Source: Hippopus hippopus (lineage: Eukaryota > Mollusca > Bivalvia > Cardiida > Cardiidae). From it: DNA of 64,000 nucleotides. The position numbers were made by a program, and so were the translations under genes. Below the pieces are notes generated by a model. The model had not been told where the DNA came from and did not search any database. It saw nothing but the letters and a program-made list of their open reading frames with translations. Shown in pieces: positions 12,501 to 22,325 of the stretch (positions within the stretch are counted from its first letter, which is position 1; the number at the start of each line of letters is the position of its first letter). The stretch covers positions 21,996,456 to 22,060,455 of the forward strand of contig OX328110.1 in assembly GCA_946811185.2 (NCBI GenBank), read 5' to 3'.

Positions 12501-15500
12501 TATTTTGTTTGGTCACTTATGACTGAACAATTTTTCCAGAAACATTTGCAACTACCGAGAGTAAATGATTCCAATTTGTCAAGATAACCAATATTTTCAG
12601 ATATACTATGATGACAGTAGACTGGTGCCACCACTAATCTTTTACTTTGATTTTTGAAATATTCACATGATCACATAAAACCCATGCAAAATTATTGCGG
12701 GATACTGGCCCAGTCCAAGAACTGGTGAAATGTTAAGGTGGGCTCTTTCTCAAAGGCCTGGGTGAATGAGGTATTTTCATACCTTTCTATGACAATCACT
12801 AAGGAATACAGCTAAAACTTCAAGCTATCTTTACACCCGTTATCGATACATTACTGCTTGTTCTTTTCGAACCATGTGAACCCCGAAATATTCATCCTAA
12901 AACAACTGCATTTCATCCCACCCACGCATGATAGCTGATGCTGAAAATAAACAAGTTATTTTCTTTCAGCATTGGCAATTTCCGACAAACGTTTGTGAAA
13001 GACCTCATTGGAAAGTAAATTCTTCCGTTGAAAAATAATTTGTCACCTACCATTTCGTTCTATTATGGTTTTTCGTCTACTAAAAACAGGTCTTGTCAGA
13101 AATTTATCGCAAAATATTCCGTCGTTGGCAACAAACAAATCCAACGAATTTTATTGGTTAGAACAATATTTCGGGTGGGCCTAAAGTACGCAATGGAAAT
13201 CTTATGGAGCAATGGGCGCAATGGAAAAGAAAGTACGCAATGGAAATATATTATATTAATTTATTATGAAATAAAGTAACCATGTATGGTTTAAAGCGTG
13301 TTTATTTATACCAGTTGATCTTTTATAAGGTACATCTTAAAGCTATAAGCCAAACTTAATGTTTTTGTACCGTTAAAAACGTATTTGTAGTGATATTTTT
13401 AACTCTTTGAGGGTATTCTGAGATGGCCAAATGGAATATTTACCAAATTCAAACTTATACAATATATTGTACCTAAACGTTCTTGTAGTATTGAATGTAT
13501 TTGTTTTCTTTTTTCAATGGATAGTTATTTGAAGCATAAATTTTAAAACCAATGCAGATGTTGAAACTTCCTTGTAAATTTCCATTGCGCGGGACTGGCG
13601 CAATGGAAAAGAAAATACGCAATGGAAATAAATTACAAATATGCTATAAAATAAAGTAAATATGTATGATTTCAAACATGTTAATTTGTACTCATTTATC
13701 TTTTATAATGTTTATCTATAGGTATAAAGAAAAAATGATGTTTCTGTACTGCTAAGAAAATGTATTTGTAGTGATATATAATCCATTATGCAGGTATTCT
13801 GAGATGGCGAAATGGAAAATTTACCAAATTCAAACTAACGCAATATATTGTGCCCTAAGCTATCTTGTCTTATATAGAGTATTTTCTTTCTTTCTTTCTT
13901 GCTTGCTTGCTTCCTTCCTTTTTAAAGGGATGAGCATTTTTTTTTTTTTTTTTAACCTCTTTCTGCAAGGTACTCCACAACGAAAAAAATATTGTCTTCT
14001 CTTACGAGCAAACACACAATTGTCTACTCTTTCCACAATAAGGGAGATCACTCTTCACAATTTTGACTTTGTAATTGTACGAGTTTTCTCCCTTAGACCA
14101 TTAAAATGAAAATAAATACCATCCTTTACATATTATTATATCGTTTGATTATTAGTGATTTTGATTATTGTTTATTGCATGATAATCATTACTGAGCAAA
14201 ACTCTGAAGGCAACCACAAACGAAATTATTCTGGCAAAAGAAGAAATTGCTGGTAATAGGCAATTTATTGTTTTTTTTTGCAACAGTTTTTTACATACTG
14301 TATGATTAGGTACTTACCTTAATTTCTGTTCCCTGACCAAAAGTGTTTTTGCTACAACTTGTTTCATGAAGTTATACTTAACCCTTTACCACATGATCCC
14401 AAGTTTTACCAACTCTGAGAAAGAGAATAATTTGTATATACGATCCCTGGGTTATGTGACATTGTGAAGAATATTAACCCTGAATTATCAGGGGTCGCGG
14501 GATAGAATCCAAGATTTATGATAGTCAGTGCAACAAGATCCAACCTCAAGTCACCACTGATCTTTGATTGGGTGAAGATTAGGTGGGAAAGCAGCAGGTG
14601 GCTTGGGATAAAGCTGGTGTGAAATCCCAATAAAAGGCACTCCAGGAAAGCATGAATAGGTGCACTGGCAGCCACCATATAACTGAAATAATGTTGGCAT
14701 TATCCAAAACTAACATACAAAGTACATGTACCTATATTAATTATGTTTCTGTCTTCTTAAGAAATTCTGTTTATTTTCATTTTGCAGTGCTGAAGTGTAT
14801 CCGCATAAAATTTTGTACAGACATTGAACAAGAAATACATCTGCACATATATCGACGGCATATAAGGCACTTGAATATGAATATTTCAAAACTCTATTAG
14901 GATTCAATAGAAGAGAAATCATGAAAAGTAAAATCACCAGAAAATGTCTCTTTCTCCTACTTTGCATATCGTCGAAAAGCAAAAATTTCAACTACATGCC
15001 CAGATCTTTTACATGATTAGACGTTAATCGAAAGCATGTAGCCATGTGCGTAGTTTTTAATGGGTTATATAGGGTGACGCTTACCAAGTATTAAATTTTA
15101 TCCAACAATTAGTGCAAGGAAAGGGCTATCCCCTTTCATAGTCATTTGCTATGTGTGAATAAGTCTTGCAAATAGGCCTGTAAGAGGCCTGCAGGAAAAA
15201 AGATTTCCACATTTTGACGAATTGCAAATTACTAGTTATTCGTTTATTAATTAACCCTTTACCACACAATGACGCCTTTTAATGCCCCTGAAGAAGAGGC
15301 CTTTTGAAAACATTGTGGGAAAAGGAGAAAATGCTGGTAACCAGCATTTTCTCCTTTTCCCACAAAGTTTTCAACCCTATCAAAGAAAAGTTGCGTCATT
15401 TGAGCCACCATGAAATTGTCGTCTGCAAATGCTTTCAATTTGGATAGGTCTTAAATTTTGCCGTGTGGTAAAGGGTTAAAACAGCAAGTCAAAAGCCAGC

Positions 15501-16259
15501 ACATTAGAGGGTCAGGGTCTATATCTATATACTCCTTCCGGCAAGGACATATTCTCCACCACCATCATGCTCCTTTGCACCTCCAGTTATGCGTAAATAT
15601 ATGTACATATTGTCTGTAGCCTTGCTTTCAACTGTAAGAATCTATCAGGGTTTTTACTTGTCTACCTCTGAATTACTCTTATACAATAAACTCTGGGTAG
15701 ATCTCTGTGATCTTGACAAATGGGATTTTTCTTTAAATATTGTAAGCTGCATATAGATCTATTGACACTAAAACTTAACCTTCTTATCTATCTATCTATC
15801 TATATCTTTCTACCAATCTATCTATCCATTCCTCTTCTTTCATATTAAAATCACCCATTGATCCAGTATCCACCCACCCTGGATCCATTTAGCATCCATC
15901 CATCCATCCCTCCTCCATCTCCGAAAATGATCAAACCACCCCCAAAACAATCCATCAAGGCACTCTCCCTCTCTCTGTGTTTTACACACACCCCCCCAGC
16001 ATTTAGAAATTATTTTTATCCAATCCTCTACATGTAGTAAGATCCAAGATCAGACTGCATTTTCTGCACAGTCTGGTGATGATCAATGTTACAGCCCCTA
16101 TTTCTGACCATGCCCAAAAAAGGGTTGAAATATAATTATGATAAATCAACATGAATGAAAATTCAGGTCACAAATACCTGTAGAAAAATGATTGCTGCAT
16201 TGTTAACAAAGGCCATGTTCTGAGGCTGTCTGATCTTGATCTTTACTCCTGACATGACA
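3407..16259 (-). CDS. NME7: NME7, nucleoside diphosphate kinase family member 7 (DM10 + two NDK domains)
   Basis: Seven coding exons, minus strand: 16255-16178, 10199-10095, 9325-9159, 8257-8096, 6366-6056, 5033-4798, 3586-3407. Phases agree and give 412 residues plus TAA. The order is a DM10 domain (about 31-119, with EWYDP and FSRQL), NDK domain A (about 117-253, IKPDA, NACH with His230) and NDK domain B (about 264-401, IKPHAV, NAVH with His378). Both phosphohistidine positions are kept. Members of this family are axonemal/centrosomal; NME7 sits inside ciliary microtubule doublets and binds the gamma-tubulin ring complex (known for the family). It is longer than the roughly 376-residue human protein by an N-terminal extension and a C-terminal tail. 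Two oddities: intron 3 uses a GC donor, and the last eight codons plus the stop lie in a MITE-2 copy. The acceptor at 16260 implies an upstream non-coding exon that I could not place. Identity is certain; the start codon is the least certain part. Confidence 0.96.
3653..4067. mobile_element. Two MITE-1 copies, inverted and abutting
   Basis: A decayed minus copy (3653-3840) touches a well-kept plus copy (3839-4067, ending GGTAAAGAGTTAA). They lie in NME7 intron 6, between exons 6 and 7. Confidence 0.85.
4176..4404 (-). mobile_element. MITE-1, full length with TTAA at both ends
   Basis: 229 bp including both TTAA; starts TTAACTCTTTACCAAACGAC and ends GGCAAAGGGTTAA, with a perfect hairpin core at about 4287-4347. 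Confidence 0.92.
4552..4785 (-). mobile_element. MITE-1 next to NME7 exon 6 donor
   Basis: Ends GTGTGGTAAAGGGTTA about 10 bp from the exon boundary at 4798. Confidence 0.85.
4798..5033 (-). CDS. NME7: NME7 coding exon 6 (NDK domain B)
   Basis: Residues 276-353, with GFEISAIEMF, FFEVYKGVV, SGPCIALEI and GPADP, all conserved in NME7. Acceptor TCTCCTTTAG, donor GTAAGT. A MITE-1 copy (4552-4785) ends about 10 bp inside the next intron. Confidence 0.96.
5786..6011 (-). mobile_element. MITE-1, full length, TTAA both ends
   Basis: Hairpin core intact; 45 bp from the NME7 exon 5 donor at 6056. Confidence 0.9.
6056..6366 (-). CDS. NME7: NME7 coding exon 5 (catalytic half of NDK A, start of NDK B)
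   Basis: Residues 172-274. Contains W-x-x-LLGPTDS, the NACHGSDS active-site block (His230), the FFFPSS end of domain A, and NCTCC-like CTCCLIKPHAV at the start of domain B. Acceptor CTTTTTCAG, donor GTATGG, phase 2 to phase 1. Confidence 0.96.
6858..7082 (-). mobile_element. tRNA-derived SINE, family C
   Basis: Minus strand head GAGGTTAGCTAAGTGGTTAG and B box GGTTCGATATA. NME7 intron 4. Confidence 0.75.
7171..7345 (+). mobile_element. MITE-1 with internal deletion
   Basis: The left arm of the hairpin and its lead-in are missing; both termini remain. Confidence 0.8.
7813..8073. mobile_element. MITE-2 reference copy
   Basis: 261 bp from GAGCCATGCTCTGTGAAAAG to its inverted end, with an internal GC-rich hairpin CAGGTCAGCCTGCGC/GCGCAGGCTGACCTG at about 7868-7901. 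Confidence 0.93.
8096..8257 (-). CDS. NME7: NME7 coding exon 4 (start of NDK domain A)
   Basis: Residues 117-170 and two bases of codon 171; carries the NDK opening TLGVIKPDA and KLKMCRLSR. Acceptor TTACTTTCAG, donor GTATGT. A full MITE-2 copy (7813-8073) starts only about 20 bp into the following intron. Confidence 0.95.
8300..8764. mobile_element. MITE-2 interrupted by MITE-1
   Basis: Parts 8300-8506 and 8732-8764; the MITE-1 at 8507-8735 sits in the TTAA of its right inverted repeat. Confidence 0.88.
8507..8735 (+). mobile_element. MITE-1 inserted into a MITE-2 terminus
   Basis: Full length, TTAA on both sides. Outside the two TTAA the host sequence reads GATGCA...ACCCCTTTTTCG, which is the interrupted MITE-2 inverted repeat, so the target site was a single TTAA. 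Confidence 0.93.
8820..9006 (-). mobile_element. Decayed MITE-1
   Basis: Minus orientation, core partly lost; lies in NME7 intron 3 near the GC donor at 9158. Confidence 0.7.
9159..9325 (-). CDS. NME7: NME7 coding exon 3 (second half of DM10), GC donor
   Basis: Residues 62-116 and two bases of codon 117; includes LEDLYIG and FSRQL, typical of NME7 DM10. The acceptor is TACATTTTAG. The only donor that keeps the frame and the conserved KEKTL junction is GAAAA|GCAAGT, a GC-AG splice site. Confidence 0.92.
9822..10050 (+). mobile_element. Decayed MITE-1
   Basis: Starts CTAACCCTTTACC; core strongly mutated; NME7 intron 2. Confidence 0.75.
10095..10199 (-). CDS. NME7: NME7 coding exon 2 (first half of DM10)
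   Basis: Residues 27-61, starting SEDRYCFIVEWYDP, which matches the conserved start of the NME7 DM10 domain. TTTTCCAG acceptor, GTAAGA donor, phase 0 on both sides. Confidence 0.93.
11586..12108. mobile_element. hAT-like non-autonomous element
   Basis: 523 bp with 12-bp perfect inverted termini CAGTGTTCCCAC, flanked by a 7-bp direct repeat CCAGCAC (11579-11585 and 12109-12115). The CAGTG start fits hAT elements, whose target duplications are normally 8 bp; here only 7 match. No transposase is present. Confidence 0.7.
13190..13905. repeat. Tandem duplication, unit about 390 bp, two diverged copies
   Basis: Both units begin with GCGCAATGGAAAAGAAA / TACGCAATGGAAAT and continue through ATTCTGAGATGGC and TTTACCAAATTCAAACT in the same order (first about 13204-13590, second about 13593-13905). 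It lies in NME7 intron 1. CGCAATGGAAA also repeats several times within each unit. Confidence 0.8.
13885..13965. repeat. TTTC/TTGC/TTCC tetranucleotide run and T tract
   Basis: TTTC, TTGC and TTCC units in succession, then a T-run at about 13938-13953, within the second unit of the 390-bp duplication. Confidence 0.85.
14034..14431. repeat. Duplicated 0.4-kb block, copy 1
   Basis: Nearly identical to 17464-17860 in the same orientation, from CACAATAAGGGAGATCACTC to the first ~53 bases of a MITE-1. The right break falls inside the MITE-1, which continues only in copy 2. It lies in NME7 intron 1. On the minus strand it carries a consensus donor, AAG|GTAAGTA, at 14318. Confidence 0.9.
14432..14728 (+). 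mobile_element. SINE family A, head decayed
   Basis: GATAGTCAGTGCAACAAGATC, GGTGGGAAAGCAGC and ATATAACTGAAATAATGTTG match the body. It begins right at the truncation point of the MITE-1 in the 0.4-kb duplication. Confidence 0.75.
15251..15479 (+). mobile_element. MITE-1 reference copy
   Basis: 229 bp with TTAA at each end and symmetric 13-bp termini CCCTTTACCACAC / GTGTGGTAAAGGG. The core GTGGGAAAAGGAGAAAATGC pairs with its complement across a short GGTAACC turn. The best-preserved copy in the window. Confidence 0.95.
15785..15830. repeat. TATC microsatellite
   Basis: Short run of TATC units, with imperfect CTAT/CATC units to about 15910. Confidence 0.85.
16178..16259 (-). CDS. NME7: NME7 coding exon 1 (start codon at 16255)
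   Basis: A strong acceptor (TCTCTCTCTGTTTATAG) precedes 16259 and a GTATTT donor follows 16178. ATG at 16255 opens 26 codons that join exon 2 in phase 0, just before the DM10 start. An in-frame second ATG lies at 16216. The human protein has only a few residues here, so this N-terminal extension is a prediction from splice sites and frame, not from homology. Confidence 0.65.
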
Positions 16260-17463
16260 CTATAAACAGAGAGAGAGTTTAATAAGTAAATAACTGATGG
16301 TTCTGTTACTGTTTATGGAGTCAAGTCATTTCTTTTGTTTCCAGTCGCTTTTATACTACTGTTTGAATAGAAACCAAAATGGAAAAAGTAAGGAGAAAAA
16401 TGACCAGCCACTTGATGCAAAACACATCCATTTACCATTTATTTTACTAATATTTGTTTCTCTTTCTCCATATTTTCTTACGCATTTGCTCCCCTTCCGC
16501 TCTTCACTAAAATAAAACCCGAAATAAGTTGTATGTTTCATTATACTGAAGAATGGAGAAATTGTGAACATTTAATGGTCTAAGGGAGAAAACTCGTAGT
16601 TTCTTAAGTCTGCGTAAATACCAGAGTTACCTCCCCTACAATTCTAAGCAGCCTAAAACCAAAGACGAATAAAAATATGGTACACGCTTATGGTTTTTGG
16701 AGACGAGTGGTTTAAAAAAATCTTACGCTGAATTATAATGGATTATCTAATGTTTTCATGATGGTAACGTAAATGTTTACGTTTCTGAAGTTATCACTAT
16801 ATCACCCAAAATTAAGAGAGCAGTTAAAGAATGATAAGGATATTTTGTAACCAGTCGGTAATCTCCCTTGCATCTCGAATCACATTTGTATACGCAACAA
16901 CCGCCATAATTCAAAGTTGTAAGTGACGAGTTATTTATAATGAGAAACAAATGTAAACTTAATTCGGATAATTTAACATTTATACAATATAAATCGATAC
17001 GCGAAATTCTACCTGACAGGTTACTGCACGTACACTTTGTTATTTATAAACGAAAGGGGGATTCACATTATCTAGGTCATGGTTTCCGTCAGTCACTCAA
17101 GGTCAACGCCAATATCGTCAAATGTGCTGAGTTATCCATTCATTTCAAATTAAATTCTGTACATTCTACCAGAAGAAAATCAAGAGTAGATAGTTCCTCA
17201 TGTGTTGAAAGCGTGTGGCTCGTATCAAATTTTTCTCAGCAAATATGTAGTCTACAGATGTTTAATCTATGTCTGATATTTGTTTTCGGAAGGGTGTGTG
17301 AGTGCAATTCCCGTCACGACCGTTTGAAAGCGCGATTCATTTCAATCCATTTATCCGAAATGGACGCAGCCAAAGGCGAAAGTCCTTGTGAATATGATTG
17401 CTGAGGCATTTTTGTTCGTTCAGCATTTCATCCGTAGAGAGGGAGTGGGAGGAAGGAAATCGT

Positions 17464-17860
17464 CACAATAAGGGAGATCACTCTTCACAATTTTGACTTT
17501 GTAATTGTACGAGTTTTCTCCCTTAGACCATTAAAATGAAAATAAATGCCATCCTTTACATATTATTATATTGTTTGATTACTAGTGATTTTGATTATTG
17601 TTTATTGCATGATAATCATTACTGAGCAAAACTCTGAAGGCAACCACAAACGAAATTATTCTGGCAAAAGAAGAAATTGCTGGTAATAGGCAATTTATTG
17701 TTTTTTTGCAACAGTTTTTTACATACTGTATGATTAGGTACTTACCTTAATTTCTGTTCCCTGACCAAAAGTGTTTTTGCTACAACTTGTTTCATGAAGT
17801 TATACTTAACCCTTTACCACATGATCCCAAGTTTTACCAACTCTGAGAAAGAGAATATTG
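17464..17860. repeat. Duplicated 0.4-kb block, copy 2
   Basis: Partner of 14034-14431; differences are a few substitutions and a T-run length. It lies upstream of NME7 coding exon 1. The shared minus-strand donor at 17746 is a candidate end of a non-coding first exon that would splice to the acceptor at 16260. Confidence 0.9.
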
Positions 17861-18650
17861 AAAACATTGTGAAAAAGAAGAAAATGCTGGAAACAAGAAT
17901 TTTGTCCCTTTCCCACAATGTTTTCTACCCTGTAACAGACAAATGCCATGATTTGATTCAAGCTTGATTAATCATCTGCAAGACTTTTAAACTCTGATGA
18001 GTCTGACATTTTGTAGTTAAGTTAACCCTCTTCCAAACAAGCTTGTTTTTCTATGACCCTGAGGGAGAGGGGTTTCTGAAAATTTTGTTTGGAAAGTATA
18101 AGATGCAGGTATACAAATATTCAATTCTTCTTAAAAGCATTTTATTCCTATTCCAGGAATGTTTTTGCATCTTATAGAATACAAATTCCATCATTTTAGT
18201 CATATTGAAATCAATATGAACAAGTTAAACTCTGTACTATCCCATGCTTTCATGACCACATAGGAGAAAACTTATGAAAACCAGTGTGGGAAAAAAGAAA
18301 ATGCTGGTATCTAGTATTTTCTCCTTTTTTCACAGTGTTTCCTACCCTATCATAGACAGAAAGCGTCATGAGAGCCATGGTGCATTAATTTGTCGTCTGA
18401 AAACGCTTTCACTTGGGGTAAGTCCAGATTTTTGTCCTTTGTTAAAGAATTAAAAGGTTATTGTCTTGTTCAGAGGAAATTTCCTATAACCCTTTAACAC
18501 AAAATCCTGAGTTATAATAACCCTTAGAAAAAGCTTTTGAAAGAATTGTGGATCTGGTAACCAGCTTCTTTCCTGGCAATGTGTTCTACCATTTCAAAGT
18601 CAAATCTATCTTTTGAGCCTGAATTTTTCTTTCAGGTTGTACAAGTGTAA
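17806..18650 (+). mobile_element. Run of four plus-oriented MITE-1 copies
   Basis: Copies at 17806-18025, 18022-18240, about 18250-18452 and 18487-18650. The first two share one TTAA at 18022-18025. Cores are progressively decayed. Confidence 0.75.
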
Positions 18651-18919
18651 AACTACCGAGTTCAATTCACATAAAACATGGAAAAATGCTTACATTTTAG
18701 CAGATCCTTTGTATATTTTTCTTTGATTCCCATAAATAGGTGAAAATGAGAGGGGAGATATAAGTGAAAAATGTTTTAGCACACTCTTTTAAACATTATG
18801 AGAAAAAGCAAAATTTTCCAAAGATATCATCTATTAACTGTAAGGACACAAAAAGTCATAATTGTACTGAAATGATCTAAATGAACTGTCTAACATCCTA
18901 CAGCTAATACATGTAATTC

Positions 18920-19245
18920 TTTTAATTGACGTCTGCAAATGCTTTTGACAATTCTGAAATTTTGTCGTTTGGTATCGAGTTAAGGATTCAACAACTGTGA
19001 TGATATGTTTGCTTGGTGTTAACTCTTCACAAAGCAAAAAAGTTTTGGATGTGACCAAATTGAAAGCATGTGCAGACGACAAAATGAATGTGGCTCAAAT
19101 AATGATTTCTGCCTTTGATAGGGTAAAAAACACTGTTGAAAAACGGGAAAATGCCGTTTACTAGCAATTTCTCCTTTTTCCTCAATATTTCCATAGCCCT
19201 CTTTCCTCAGGTCGTTTAAACTTGGCATTGTGTAGTAAAAGGTTA
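18920..19245. mobile_element. MITE-1 3' fragment (+) followed by a minus MITE-1
   Basis: 18920-18982 is the plus 3' end (GTCGTCTGCAAATGC... to GAGTTAA); 19018-19245 is a minus copy with a mutated core. Confidence 0.75.
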
Positions 19246-19359
19246 TCAACACTCTTTAAAAGCCACCGACTGCTTTCCCATATGAACACTGTCTGAAAAA
19301 TGTTTATGAGCGGGAAAATGACATGTGTTGCAATGACTAATAATAATCCTCAAAAAGTG

Positions 19360-19612
19360 CTTGACTATGCTAGGATTTGATTGTCTGATCGACTGAATGG
19401 TGTTTTACAGTTGCTTTCACCATTCTTATCAGTCTCATCGTGGTGACAGCTCATATATACCCTGGGTTTCACTAGCATGAGGTTGTGGTTCTGAAAAGTC
19501 TTACCTAAGAAACCTCCAAAGAAAAACCTAGTGCTTACAATGAGACTCAAACCGGGGGTCTCCGAGATACAAGCTCTACACTTTACCATTGAGCCACCCA
19601 GGCGCCCCCCCA
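19360..19612 (-). mobile_element. tRNA-derived SINE, family B
   Basis: On the minus strand: GGTGGCTCAATGGTAAAG (A box) and GGTTTGAGTCTC (B box), then a body shared with 25100-25345. Confidence 0.8.
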
Positions 19613-19921
19613 CTCCCCCGGGATTTGAACTAAAGACCCCTTGATTACAAGCCCTGAGTGTTACTGAAATGAAAGAGTAGCCAGGATCCAGGTGGTAATT
19701 TTTTTTTTTAAATCACTCCTAAACATGGTCTCCTTTCATGGCCTTAAGAGATCTGTGACAAAACTTTTTATCCGTTTCGTAACTATTACAACATACATGT
19801 ATGTCATTGTTGACAAAGTAACGTTAGGATAGATAAAAGGAATGAAATGTCTGGACTGGAACCCAGGCTACTAACAGATCTACTTGCAGCTGGCCCTTAG
19901 AAATTATAGTGTTGCTTTCTT

Positions 19922-20302
19922 GATCCTTTACTGCTCAATCCAATGTTTTAAAAACCCTGAGAAACTTAAGGAGGCTTTTGAAAACATTGTGGGAAAAGGA
20001 GAAAATGCTGGTAACCAGCATTTTCTCCTTATCCCACATTTTTTCTACTCTTTGAAGCAAAAGTTTATGCATTTTAGCAGAGTTAATTATTTGGTAGCTG
20101 CAAATGCTTTGAATGTGCACTAGCCTAAAATTTTGTCCAATGGCATAGAGTTAACCCTTTACAAAAATCTTAAACTAGCATTTGCAGATTGGCAATTCAA
20201 TTTTGCTCAAATGGTGGAATTTGTCGATGCAAGATTACAAAGTTTTCTCAATATATTCAAAAGCATTCTTCTATAACACAGGATTGTTCTGTGAAGGGTT
20301 AA
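19922..20302. mobile_element. MITE-1 pair sharing one TTAA
   Basis: A plus copy (19922-20154, perfect core) and a shortened minus copy (20151-20302) meet at a single TTAA, 20151-20154. Confidence 0.85.
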
Positions 20303-21224
20303 AGAAACAGAGCTGATTGCCTGTGGACTAAGCTTTTTGCTCCACAGCATTTTTAAAATTGTTAAGAAAAATTGCGAAGACTCAAGCCATTTTTGTACAG
20401 GCTACTAATAGACCAATCTAAACTATTCTTGACACCAAGGACAGTGTTTTCACTGGACTATCTCGACAATGTTTTCACTAGACTATCTCATACATGGGTC
20501 ATTTGACCCACTTTAAAAGAAATAAAAGTTGGCAAAACATTTGAATTTTGGGAGCCTCAGTTTAAAGAAACTGGGGGCCAGGGAAAAACCTGAAAAGATT
20601 TCAGTATGAAAGAAAGAAAAATGTCATTTTCAGTGGTATTGGAAACATTGTGGGAAAAGGTGCAATGGCTTTCATCAGCAGGGGCATAAAAAGTCATATT
20701 TGCAACAGGTCCAAAAGCTAAGAACTCTTCGCCCAGTTATCCCTCCACTACAATGGAACAACATGGAACTTTTATCCCAAATTAAATGTATTTGACCCAA
20801 TTTTTTAAAATACAGTCTCATTTTTATTTGTACTAATTACAATACCAGCTGACAGTGTATACATTCTCTTTCTAGACTAGATATTCCTTGCAATATATCC
20901 TTAGTCTTCTGTGGCCACAAGAGCTTTATATCACCAATGATGGATAACAGGATTAACATTAAGGAGACTACACAAGTTTACTTTCTGTATTTCTTTACTC
21001 TGTACTTTATTCATTTCAATTGGCATTAAGTTGGTAGATCTTACTCATTATCTCTCCTAAACTGGTATGTAAAAAAGGTTTCTATATATTACATTTCATC
21101 ATGTCAAAGGACATGTATATGTAATGATTCTCAAGTCTGCTGAGCCAGGAAGACCATGGGGTTTGATGCTGGACCCACATTTTTGGCTATTGTGTGAAGT
21201 ACAGTCTTTTCATAAAAGCCTTAC

Positions 21225-21413
21225 CTCTTTACCAGATGACAAAATTTTAGCCTTATCCAAATTTAAAGCATTTGCAGATGAAAAGAAAAAAAAATGTTGC
21301 TCAAAAAATGAAAATTTTCTGGTTACCAGAATTTTCTCCTGTCACCACAATGTTTTCAAATGCCTGCTGCCTCAGGGGTCATTAAAGCTCCGTATTGTGT
21401 GGTAAAGAGTTAA
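21225..21413 (-). mobile_element. MITE-1
   Basis: Ends GTGTGGTAAAGAGTTAA; core partly mutated. Confidence 0.8.
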
Positions 21414-21712
21414 AATTGCAATACATGTTATCCATCTCAATAATTTCGCAGGACAAGTGCAAAAGATTAAGTCCACTTGCATGCATTTGCTTTTGCCATT
21501 ATAAAAGTGTGTGGTTCTCAGAATTTTTACCCAACTCAATTTCAGTAACACGCAACCAGAAACAGTTATATATTTTATGAGTGAAATCTAACACAATACC
21601 CCATGAAATAGATTTGCAGCATATGCTTTGCAACATAAGGAAAAATCAGCATGAACTCAGTTAACATTCAACAACACACTTGTAAGTCAAAACACTGTGG
21701 AAAATGCAGAAA

Positions 21713-21938
21713 TTGCTTATATTACCAAACAACAAAATTTAAGACATATCCAAATTGATAGCATTTGCAGACAAAAAAATAAATCTTCAAAATATGAAAT
21801 TTATCTTTCAAACACAGAAAACATTGTGGGTAAAGGAGAGAATGCTGGTCACCAGCATTTTTTCCTTTCCCTACAAGGTTTTCAAAACTCTTTTCTCCCA
21901 GGGTCGTCAATACCTGTGATTGTTTGGTAAAGGGTTAA
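21713..21938 (-). mobile_element. MITE-1
   Basis: Core mostly paired; ends TTGTTTGGTAAAGGGTTAA, 316 bp past the COPS6 stop. Confidence 0.85.
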
Positions 21939-22253
21939 GCAATTTTTTCCCTTTGCCTAAATGTTCTCAGAATGCTTTTGAGCAAAAACAGTCTTCTGCA
22001 GAAAGTAATGTATAAACATTATCATGAGAGAAGGAAGCTGACAGTTTATATACACAATACATTGTCACATATTGTACCAGTAGTTGTGGCCTGTCACATT
22101 GTACAAGCTATGTCTCCTTTTGCCAGTATGTTTTCAAAAGTGATCTGCTGTTGGACACAAAAAGTTGTCTATAGGAAGTATTGTCTTAATATCACCATGA
22201 ACAGATCAAGTTGACAGTTCTTATTATAAAATATGGTTGTGGTTTGTCGCATA

Positions 22254-22325
22254 TCAGAAGAAAAGTCCCCTCATTCTGCGTCCCATGCTATGCCGGTCAT
22301 GTATGACATTGAATTTGTTCACAAA
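22254..22325 (-). CDS. COPS6: COPS6 terminal coding exon 10
   Basis: Residues 290-312 and TGA (22256-22254); [11 protein letters not shown] and the invariant GRRMRGLFF end. Acceptor CTACTTTCAG. Confidence 0.96.
   Translation of the reverse strand, partial: FVNKFNVIHDRHSMGRRMRGLFF

Larger units (their letters stand above)
16260..22253. other. Intergenic region between NME7 and COPS6
   Basis: No conserved gene. It must contain the NME7 promoter and first non-coding exon. 16600-17460 is repeat-poor and has an open plus-strand stretch at 16940-17404 that I do not recognise and do not call. From 17464 on it is mostly repeats: one copy of a 0.4-kb duplication, a run of MITE-1 copies (17806-20302, 21225-21938), and a SINE (19360-19612). 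Confidence 0.6.

Noticed and set aside
15311..15372. microRNA precursor or transcription terminator hairpin
   Set aside because: The same perfect hairpin occurs dozens of times between TTAA-flanked termini, so it is the core of a transposon. A small-RNA role is left as a question in the findings.
16940..17404. 154-codon open stretch on the plus strand
   Set aside because: No recognisable domain, no similarity to any family I know, no clear splice or promoter signals; it could be chance in a repeat-poor segment. RNA evidence would change this.
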